A stretch of 64,000 nt of DNA from Gammaproteobacteria bacterium (GTDB lineage Bacteria > Pseudomonadota > Gammaproteobacteria > Steroidobacterales > Steroidobacteraceae): the NCBI GenBank assembly GCA_027315105.1, contig DAHUYP010000090.1:1-64000 (forward strand), written 5' to 3'. How positions within the stretch are numbered: position 1 is the first letter of the stretch; the number at the start of each line of letters is the position of its first letter. This document shows, piece after piece, positions 57,942-64,000 of this stretch. A program made the translations under genes and the position numbers. A model generated the notes under the pieces. It ran no database searches, was not told the DNA's origin, and saw only the letters and a program-made list of their open reading frames with translations.

Positions 57942-59714
57942 GTGGCGAAATCCTCCAGTCCGAGCCCGAACGCGCCCACCGGCGCAGCCGAGGAACCCCC
58001 CGCGGCGGCGGCGGCGGAACTGGCGCAGGCATTGCGTGCCCAGCTGGCGGCGGTCACCGGCGGGCTGGCTCCCGACGTGTACGTGAATGCGTGGTGGGAC
58101 TGGTATCTCAACCTCGCCAAGGAGCCGCCCAAGCAGGTCGAGTTGCTGCAGGATGCGTTGGCCAAGGCGGCGGACACCTGGAGCTTCGCGCTGCAGGCCG
58201 CGAGCGGCAAGCCGCTGCCGCCGGCCGCCGACGATGCGCGCTACGGCAGCGCGGCCTGGGCGCAATGGCCGTTCAACATCTACGCCCGCGGCTACCGCAA
58301 TTACGTCGACTGGTGGCAGAAGGCGCTGTCGAGCGTGCCGGGCGTGGCGCCGGCCACGGAGCGCACCCTGGACTTCGTTGGCCGCAATGCGCTCGAGGCG
58401 ATCTCGCCGTCGAACTACCTGGCGACCAATCCCGAGCTGCTCGCGACCACCCGTGCCGAGGCCGGCCGGAACCTCGTGCGCGGCTTCCAGAACTGGCTCG
58501 ACGACGTCGAACGCACCCTCGAGGCGAAGGGGCCGAGCGGCAGCGACAGGTTCGTCGTCGGACGCGACGTGGCGGCGACGCCCGGCAAGGTCGTGTTGCG
58601 CAACGATCTGATCGAATTGATCCAGTATGCACCCGCCACCGAGCGCGTGTTCGCCGAGCCGGTACTGATCGTGCCGGCGTGGATCATGAAGTACTACATC
58701 CTCGATCTCTCCGCCGGCAATTCACTGGTGAGGTACCTGGTGTCGCAGGGGCACACGGTCTTCATGGTGTCGTGGAGGAATCCCGATGCCGGCGACCGCG
58801 GCCTCGGCATGGACGACTACCTGCGGCTGGGCGTACGCGCGGCACTCGACGCCGTCTCGAGCATCGTTCCCGAGCGCAGGATTCACGCGGTGGGCTATTG
58901 CATCGGCGGCACGCTGCTGTCGATTGCCGCGGCGGCGCTCGCCGCGCAAGGCGATGAGCGGCTCGGCACGATGACGCTGCTGGCGGCGCAGATGGATTTC
59001 AGCGAGCCGGGCGAGCTGTCGGTGTTCATCAGCCCGAGTCAGCTGGCCATGCTGGAGGCGGTCATGCAGCGCACCGGCGTTCTGAAGAGCGAACAGATGG
59101 CGGCCGCCTTCACGCTGCTGCGTTCGCGCGACCTGCTGTGGACCCCGGCCGTCGATTCCTACCTGCGTGGCACGCGCGAGTCGCCCAACGACCTCATGGC
59201 GTGGAACGCCGACGGCACGCGCATGCCTTGCCGCATGCACACCGAGTATCTGCGCGGGCTCTATCTCGACAATGCGCTGGCGCGCGGCGAGTTCCGGGCC
59301 GAGGGGCGCCGGGTGCATCTGGCCGCCATCCAGCTGCCGATGTTCGTCGTCGGCACCGAGACCGACCATGTGGCGCCCTGGCGCTCGGTCTACAAGGCGC
59401 GCGGCTTGACGCGCTCGAGCGATTACACGTTTCTGTTGACCTCGGGCGGACACAATGCCGGCATCGTCAGCGGTCCGGTGCACCCCCGGCGGCGCCATCG
59501 CGTCCGTACCTGGTCGGACGCCGAGCGGACCCTGCCGCCGCAGGAGTGGCTGCAAAGCACCGAGCCGCATGCCGGATCGTGGTGGCCGGTCTGGCAGCAG
59601 TGGCTGACGCAGCATTCGACGCCGCAACCGGTTGCGCCGCCGCCGCTCGGGCGCGCCGCGGCCGGCTACGCGCCGATCGGCGACGCGCCCGGGCGCTACG
59701 TGCTGCAGAGATAG
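57942..59714 (+). CDS. phaC: class I PHA synthase
   Basis: 590 residues from GTG 57942 (GGGA about six bases upstream); TTG 57906 is another possibility. The N-terminal PhaC domain (NVWWDWYLNLA-type segment, then ARGYRNYVDWWQKAL) leads to the alpha/beta-hydrolase core. The catalytic Cys is in AVGYCIGGTLLS (about residue 320), with Asp in GTETDHVAPW and His in TSGGHNAGIVS. Length matches class I enzymes (about 590), so the genome carries two unrelated synthase classes within 3 kb. It lies downstream of the phasin hairpin. Confidence 0.92.
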   Translation: MAKSSSPSPNAPTGAAEEPPAAAAAELAQALRAQLAAVTGGLAPDVYVNAWWDWYLNLAKEPPKQVELLQDALAKAADTWSFALQAASGKPLPPAADDARYGSAAWAQWPFNIYARGYRNYVDWWQKALSSVPGVAPATERTLDFVGRNALEAISPSNYLATNPELLATTRAEAGRNLVRGFQNWLDDVERTLEAKGPSGSDRFVVGRDVAATPGKVVLRNDLIELIQYAPATERVFAEPVLIVPAWIMKYYILDLSAGNSLVRYLVSQGHTVFMVSWRNPDAGDRGLGMDDYLRLGVRAALDAVSSIVPERRIHAVGYCIGGTLLSIAAAALAAQGDERLGTMTLLAAQMDFSEPGELSVFISPSQLAMLEAVMQRTGVLKSEQMAAAFTLLRSRDLLWTPAVDSYLRGTRESPNDLMAWNADGTRMPCRMHTEYLRGLYLDNALARGEFRAEGRRVHLAAIQLPMFVVGTETDHVAPWRSVYKARGLTRSSDYTFLLTSGGHNAGIVSGPVHPRRRHRVRTWSDAERTLPPQEWLQSTEPHAGSWWPVWQQWLTQHSTPQPVAPPPLGRAAAGYAPIGDAPGRYVLQR

Positions 59715-59772
59715 TCCGCACCGCCGCCGGCAGGCGCGCACCGGGCCGCAGGTCCTGAAGTAGAATGACGTC

Positions 59773-60192
59773 ATGAAATACCTGCACACCATGGTCCGGG
59801 TGACCGATCTCGAGGCTTCCTGCAGGTTCTACTGCGACGCGCTGGGATTGCGCGAGCTGCGGCGCATGGAGAACGAGAAAGGCCGGTACACACTGGTCTT
59901 CCTGGCTGCTCCGGGCGACGACGCGGCACAGGTCGAGCTCACCTACAACTGGGACCCGGAGGCCTACTCCGGCGGCCGCAATTTCGGTCACCTGGCGTAC
60001 GAGGTCGACGACATCTATGCCGCCTGCCGGCGCCTGATGGAACGCGGCGTGACCATCCACCGCCCGCCGCGCGACGGCCGCATGGCCTTCGTGCGATCCC
60101 CGGATCAGATCTCGGTGGAGCTGCTGCAGAAAGGTCACGCCCTGGCGCCGCAGGAACCGTGGCTGTCGATGCCAAACGTGGGCGTGTGGTAG
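59773..60192 (+). CDS. gloA: glyoxalase I-type VOC protein
   Basis: 139 residues. Two beta-alpha-beta-beta-beta modules with metal ligands in the expected order: His in KYLHTMVRV, Glu in QVELTYNWD, His in NFGHLAYEV and Glu in ISVELLQKG. The order and the length match lactoylglutathione lyase, which detoxifies methylglyoxal with glutathione. The C-terminus is slightly extended ([12 protein letters not shown]). It has its own ATG with a modest ribosome site and is probably independent of the PHA genes. Confidence 0.9.
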   Translation: MKYLHTMVRVTDLEASCRFYCDALGLRELRRMENEKGRYTLVFLAAPGDDAAQVELTYNWDPEAYSGGRNFGHLAYEVDDIYAACRRLMERGVTIHRPPRDGRMAFVRSPDQISVELLQKGHALAPQEPWLSMPNVGVW

Positions 60193-60268
60193 GCGCCCGC
60201 GACGGCCGCGCGCATACGGGCTTGGCGCGCCTGTGCACGAACCTGGGCTCACACGTGGGGGTGGCGAC

Positions 60269-60961
60269 ATGAACAGATACGGCGCGGAATTCGTCGGCAC
60301 ATTCTGGCTGGTGCTCGGCGGCTGCGGCAGCGCGGTGCTGTCCGCGGCATTCCCGCATCTGGGAATCGGCCTGCTCGGGGTTGCACTGGCCTTCGGCCTC
60401 ACCGTGTTGACCATGGCCTTCGCGATCGGACACATCTCCGGCTGTCATCTCAATCCGGCGGTCTCCATCGGCCTGTGGGCGGGCGGGCGCTTCCCCGCTG
60501 GCCAGGTCCTGCCCTACGTCGTCGCGCAAGTGCTCGGTGGCATCGCCGCCGGCGGGGTGCTGTATCTGATCGCCAGCGGCAAGAGCGGCTTCGACGTCAC
60601 CGCGGGTTTTGCCAGCAATGGCTACGGCGCCCATTCCCCCGGCGGCTATTCGCTGGGCTCGGCGCTCGTCTCCGAGCTGGTCATGACCATGATGTTCCTG
60701 CTGGTCATCATGGGGGCGACCGACCGGCGCGCGCCGCAGGGCATGGCACCGATCGCCATCGGTCTGTGCCTCACGTTGATTCATCTGATCAGCATTCCGG
60801 TCACCAACACCTCGGTGAACCCGGCGCGCAGCACCGGCGTCGCGCTGTATGCCGGCGGTTGGGCGATCTCCCAGCTGTGGCTCTTCTGGCTGGCACCGAT
60901 CGCGGGCGGCATCCTCGGCGCGCTGCTGTATCGGCTCATCGGCACCGCGCCGCGCGACTGA
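60269..60961 (+). CDS. aqpZ: aquaporin Z
   Basis: 230 residues, almost the same as E. coli AqpZ (231). Six membrane helices; the two NPA motifs are present in [13 protein letters not shown] and [15 protein letters not shown]. The selectivity Arg follows the second NPA (NPARS). Further family features are [21 protein letters not shown] at the N-terminus and [20 protein letters not shown] at the end. It conducts water. A GGGGGTGG stretch precedes ATG 60269. Confidence 0.95.
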   Translation: MNRYGAEFVGTFWLVLGGCGSAVLSAAFPHLGIGLLGVALAFGLTVLTMAFAIGHISGCHLNPAVSIGLWAGGRFPAGQVLPYVVAQVLGGIAAGGVLYLIASGKSGFDVTAGFASNGYGAHSPGGYSLGSALVSELVMTMMFLLVIMGATDRRAPQGMAPIAIGLCLTLIHLISIPVTNTSVNPARSTGVALYAGGWAISQLWLFWLAPIAGGILGALLYRLIGTAPRD

Positions 60962-60996
60962 CGCGCCGCGTTCGGGCGCCCGCCGACTCAGCGACC

Positions 60997-61551
60997 TTGG
61001 AGAAGGATTTCATCAGCGCCCAGTCGCTGCTGCGCGACTCGATGGAGCTCGCGCTGCGCATCGTGCGCAGCGGCTTTCGGCCCACGTTTCTGGTCGCGAT
61101 CTGGCGCGGCGGCGCCCCGATCGGTATCACGGTGCAGGAAGTGCTCGAATATCACGGCATCCCGGTCGATCACATCGCGATTCGAACCTCCTCGTACTGC
61201 GGCATCGGGCAGCAGGCCAGGACCGTTCAGGTGCACGCGCTGGATTACCTCGTGTCGCGTCTGTCGGCGCAGGACGAGCTGCTGCTGGTGGACGATGTGT
61301 TCGACAGCGGCCGCAGCATCGCGGCGGTCCTGGGCGAGCTCGAGCGCCGCTGCCGGCGCAATCTGCCGGGCAGGATTCGGATTGCGACCGTGTATTACAA
61401 GCCGGCGCGCAACGTCACGGCGCTGCGGCCGGATTACTTCGTGCGCGAGACCGATCGCTGGCTGGTGTTTCCGCACGAGATACGGGGTCTGACCCGCCAG
61501 GAGATCCTGGAGCACAAGCCGGTCGACGCCAGCTTCTTCGCGCCCGAGTAG
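60997..61551 (+). CDS. phosphoribosyltransferase family protein
   Basis: 184 residues if the TTG at 60997 is used, giving MEKDFISAQSLL, the N-terminus I expect for this family; ATG 61042 is a shorter alternative. The PRPP-binding loop is LLLVDDVFDSGRSIAAVL. Other parts are FLVAIWRGGAPIGITVQEVLEYHG and HIAIRTSSYCGI. It resembles hypoxanthine-type transferases, but the base specificity is unknown. The 35-base gap after aqpZ suggests co-transcription. Confidence 0.82.
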   Translation: MEKDFISAQSLLRDSMELALRIVRSGFRPTFLVAIWRGGAPIGITVQEVLEYHGIPVDHIAIRTSSYCGIGQQARTVQVHALDYLVSRLSAQDELLLVDDVFDSGRSIAAVLGELERRCRRNLPGRIRIATVYYKPARNVTALRPDYFVRETDRWLVFPHEIRGLTRQEILEHKPVDASFFAPE

Positions 61552-61600
61552 CGCCGCCGCCTGGCGCGCGTGCTTGCCGGCACCGCTTGCCGCGGCGGGC

Positions 61601-62383
61601 TCACCGACCGTCGCTCGGCGGGGCAGCGCCCTTGCGCGCCATGAATGCCTGCAGGATGGCCTGTGCTTCGGCGCTCGCCAGCCGATCCGCGAACACATGG
61701 CATTCGGACTCGATCGCCGCCAGCAGCCGCCCCTGCTCCCGCATCAGCCTCTTGGTCGCCTGTACGGCCTGTGCCGGCTTGGCCGCCAGTGCGAGCGCGG
61801 CGCCGCGCGCACGCGCCGTCACCGCCGCGGCCGGCAGCGCGGCGTTGGCCAGGCCCCAAGCGGCCGCCGTGCGGCCGTCGAGCGACTCGCCCAGTGCAAA
61901 CAGCGCAAACGCCCGCACGTGGCCGATCCGCAGCGGCAGCAGCAGGCTCGAGGCTGCCTCGGGCACCAATGCCAGGTCCGCAAACGGCGCCGATAACGTC
62001 GCGTCCTCGGCAACGTACACCAGGTCACAGTGCAGCAGCAGGGTGGTGCCGATGCCGACCGCACGGCCGCGGACCGCCGCCACCAGCGGCTTGTCGAGCG
62101 CCGCGAGCGCGCGCAGGAACCGCAAGACGGCGGAGCCCGCCGGCTCCGCCTTCGAGCGCGCCATCGCCAGAAAATCGGCGATGTCATTGCCCGCACAGAA
62201 ATCGCTGCCGTCGGCATCCAGCAGCACCGCCCGCACGGACGGCTCGGCGCTCGCGTGCTCGAGGGCCTCTGCCAGCGCCTGGTACATCTGGCCGGTGAGC
62301 GCGTTCTTCTTCTCCGCCCGCGCCAGCGTGAGCGACAGCAGCCCGCAGGCGGCGTCGACCCGAACGTGTTGCGAAGTCTGCAT
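61601..62383 (-). CDS. enoyl-CoA hydratase/isomerase family protein
   Basis: 260 residues with a crotonase fold. N-terminal LSLTLARAEKKNALTGQMYQAL and the oxyanion-hole segment DFCAGNDIADFL are typical. The second oxyanion region is AVRGRAVGIGTTLLLHCDLVYVAEDATLSAPFADLALVPEAAS. The hydratase Glu pair is not complete in the usual positions: the second is in VPEAASS and the first is replaced by GIGTT, which is nearer to isomerases. The fatty-acid or other CoA substrate is unclear. It is divergent from the SDR gene at 62642. Confidence 0.88.
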   Translation of the reverse strand: MQTSQHVRVDAACGLLSLTLARAEKKNALTGQMYQALAEALEHASAEPSVRAVLLDADGSDFCAGNDIADFLAMARSKAEPAGSAVLRFLRALAALDKPLVAAVRGRAVGIGTTLLLHCDLVYVAEDATLSAPFADLALVPEAASSLLLPLRIGHVRAFALFALGESLDGRTAAAWGLANAALPAAAVTARARGAALALAAKPAQAVQATKRLMREQGRLLAAIESECHVFADRLASAEAQAILQAFMARKGAAPPSDGR

Positions 62384-62641
62384 GGCCGATCCTCTTGCCG
62401 CCTACCGCATGGCGCGCGGGCGTGCAGCCGTGCACGCCGGCCGGCGCATGCTAGCGCGTCGGCCTGCATCGGCGCACGCGATCCTGCGGTCGGCCGGCAC
62501 GGCCGTCGGACGGCGCAGCTGCCGCCGTGTATGCCGCCCGCGCCGGCCGTGCGCGCGCGGCCATTGACACGCTCGACGGCGCGCCGCAGATTCCGGACGC
62601 GATATCCGCTCTGCCGCCCGATCCTCACGCTGGAGCACGCC

Positions 62642-63499
62642 ATGACGACCTTAGCGGGCAGGACCCTGTTCATATCGGGAGCCTCGCGCGGCATCGGGCT
62701 GGCGATCGCGCTGCGCGCCGCGCGCGACGGCGCCAACGTCGCCATCGCCGCCAAGACCAGTACCCCCCATCCGAAGCTTCCGGGAACCATACACAGCGCG
62801 GCCGAGCTGGTCCGCCAGGCCGGCGGCCGCGCACTGGCGCTCGAATGCGACATTCGTTCCGAGCCGCAGATCGAGGCGGCCGTCGCCAGCACGGCCGAGA
62901 CCTTCGGGGGTATCGATATCTGCGTCAACAACGCGAGCGCGATCAGCCTCACGCCGACGCTGCAGACCGACTCCAGGCGCTACGATCTGATGTACCAGAT
63001 CAACGTGCGCGGCACCTTCCTGGTCTCCCGGGCCTGCGTTCCCCACCTGCGGCGCTCGAGCAACCCACATGTGTTGACGCTGTCGCCGCCGCTGCGGCTC
63101 GATCCCGAGTGGTTCGCGCCCTACCCGGCGTATGCGCTGTCCAAATACTCCATGAGCATCTACGCGATGGCCATGGCGCATGAATTTCGTGCCGAGGGCA
63201 TCGCTTTCAACACCCTGTGGCCCCGAACCATCATCGCCACGGCAGCGGTGCGCAACCTGCTCGGCGGCGAACAGGCGATCAGCCGCAGCCGCACCCCGGA
63301 AATCGTCGCCGACGCCGCCCATGCCATTCTCACCAGGAACAGCCGTGAATTCACGGGCCAGCATTGCATCGACGAGGACGTCCTGATGGCCGGCGGTGTC
63401 ACGGACTTTCGCGGCTATCGCGCCGCGCCCGGTTCCGGGCCCCTGGCTCCGGACCTGTTCGTGTCCGAGGGCCCGCGGCCGCCTGCCGTTCAGGTCTAG
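62642..63499 (+). CDS. HSDL2-like short-chain dehydrogenase
   Basis: 285 residues. ATG 62642 with GGAG six bases upstream. Cofactor loop SGASRGIGLAIALRAA, the HSDL2-specific KTSTPHPKLPGTIHSAAEL segment, NNASAIS, Ser in LTLSPPLRL, and Tyr-x-x-x-Lys in YALSKYSMS. The C-terminus ends in a Pro-rich tail, without the SCP2 domain of eukaryotic HSDL2. Its metabolic role is unknown; fatty-acid or PHA-monomer metabolism would fit the crotonase next door. Confidence 0.9.
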   Translation: MTTLAGRTLFISGASRGIGLAIALRAARDGANVAIAAKTSTPHPKLPGTIHSAAELVRQAGGRALALECDIRSEPQIEAAVASTAETFGGIDICVNNASAISLTPTLQTDSRRYDLMYQINVRGTFLVSRACVPHLRRSSNPHVLTLSPPLRLDPEWFAPYPAYALSKYSMSIYAMAMAHEFRAEGIAFNTLWPRTIIATAAVRNLLGGEQAISRSRTPEIVADAAHAILTRNSREFTGQHCIDEDVLMAGGVTDFRGYRAAPGSGPLAPDLFVSEGPRPPAVQV

Positions 63500-63594
63500 G
63501 GACGCGGCTGCGGGCCGATGGTCCTGGGCTGCCCTGGCACTCTACAATGCCTTCCCTGCGGCCAACCCTGGCGGCCTTCAGTGGCGGGTGAGTC

Positions 63595-64000
63595 ATGACG
63601 CAATTCAACTGGCATAACCCCTACGCGACCACCCGCCTGCCCGTGTTCGCCCGCAACGTGGTCGCGACTTCACATCCGCAGGCGGCGCAGGCCGGATTGC
63701 GCATGCTCTGGAAGGGAGGCAATGCCGTCGACGCTGCGATCGCCGCGGCCGCCGTGCTGACGGTGGTCGAACCGGTATCGTGCGGTCTCGGCGGTGACGC
63801 GTTTGCGCTCGTCTGGGACGGCTCGCAGCTGCACGGACTCAATGCCTCCGGCACCGCGCCGGCGGCGTGGGATTGCGAATACTTCAGGCGAAAATACGGC
63901 ACCGCAGGCGCGCTCGCGCGCCAGCCGCAGCGCGGATGGGATACGGTGACGGTGCCCGGGGTGATCGCCGGCTGGGAAGCGCTGCACCGCCGGTTCGGTA
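63595..64000 (+). CDS. gamma-glutamyltransferase family protein (N-terminal part, cut by window edge)
   Basis: ATG 63595; 135 codons are visible. The start reads MTQFNWHNPYATTRLPVFARNVVATSHPQA, followed by the GGT pattern GNAVDAAIAAAAVLTVVEPVSCGLGGDAFALVWDG and the PGVIAGWEALHRRFG region. No signal peptide is seen, so it belongs with cytoplasmic GGT-like acylases/hydrolases rather than the periplasmic enzyme. The catalytic Thr lies beyond the window. The substrate is unknown. Confidence 0.9.
   Translation, partial: MTQFNWHNPYATTRLPVFARNVVATSHPQAAQAGLRMLWKGGNAVDAAIAAAAVLTVVEPVSCGLGGDAFALVWDGSQLHGLNASGTAPAAWDCEYFRRKYGTAGALARQPQRGWDTVTVPGVIAGWEALHRRFG

Noticed and set aside
1-64000. tRNA, rRNA, insertion sequence, integrase or phage genes
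   Set aside because: None was recognised on either strand; every extended stretch is explained by housekeeping or envelope genes, and no flanking repeats were seen.

Overview
The window is one continuous, very GC-rich, gene-dense stretch of bacterial chromosome. Genes are packed head to tail with many 4-base ATGA or GTGA overlaps. I saw no tRNA, rRNA, insertion sequence, phage gene or CRISPR array. The gene families (siroheme-linked CysG, HemL, class III PHA synthase PhaE/PhaC with PhaR, AgmX/ExbB/ExbD gene sets, DUF934 beside CysI, DUF3570/DUF4266) point to a Gram-negative proteobacterium, most likely a gammaproteobacterium of the Nevskiales/Steroidobacteraceae type. That placement is inference, not a search result.

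Layout. 1-4.6 kb: the start of an unknown exported protein, an ApbE flavin transferase, and a minus-strand assimilatory sulfate block (cysH, cysG, cysM). 4.9-7.1 kb: plus-strand hemB-hemL. 7.2-11.7 kb: glycogen enzymes glgX and glgB. 11.8-14 kb: sulfite reductase cysI overlapping a DUF934 gene, which completes the sulfate/siroheme theme. 14-18.8 kb: a PEP carboxylase with altered catalytic motifs and a CPA2/Kef-type antiporter.

18.8-29.4 kb: a tight minus-strand operon encoding an envelope-spanning machine: an ExbB/TolQ channel, two ExbD/TolR proteins, a TonB-like AgmX/PglI protein, two large periplasmic TPR proteins, three unrecognised proteins and a thioredoxin-like lipid- or membrane-anchored/exported protein. 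The composition resembles the Agl/Glt and Nfs machines of myxobacteria. 29.7-38.1 kb: an exported redox cassette made of a Tat-exported DUF1501-like protein, a LamG lipoprotein with two CxxCH motifs, a CxxCH protein with a DUF1588/1585-like C-terminus, and a divergent PD40/HzsA-related lipoprotein with two CxxCH motifs. 38.1-41.5 kb: two outer-membrane beta-barrel proteins that could be the outer-membrane partners of the machine, then TlpA, DUF4266 and DUF3570. 41.6-45.6 kb: a YSC84/SYLF protein, an ABC-2 exporter pair, a DMT transporter and a rhomboid protease.

45.9-48.7 kb: a periplasmic amine-oxidation set (Tat-exported flavin amine oxidase, diheme cytochrome c, exported RidA). 48.9-53 kb: a GNAT enzyme, a beta-hydroxyacid dehydrogenase, glutathione peroxidase and a BamA/TamA-like barrel with a repeat linker. 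53-59.7 kb: a polyhydroxyalkanoate (PHA) region with reductase, class III synthase pair phaEC, repressor phaR, a second SDR reductase, phasin and a separate class I synthase. It has recognisable promoters, a candidate PhaR operator and a strong hairpin. 59.8-64 kb: glyoxalase-type protein, aquaporin, phosphoribosyltransferase, crotonase, an HSDL2-like SDR and the start of a gamma-glutamyltransferase.
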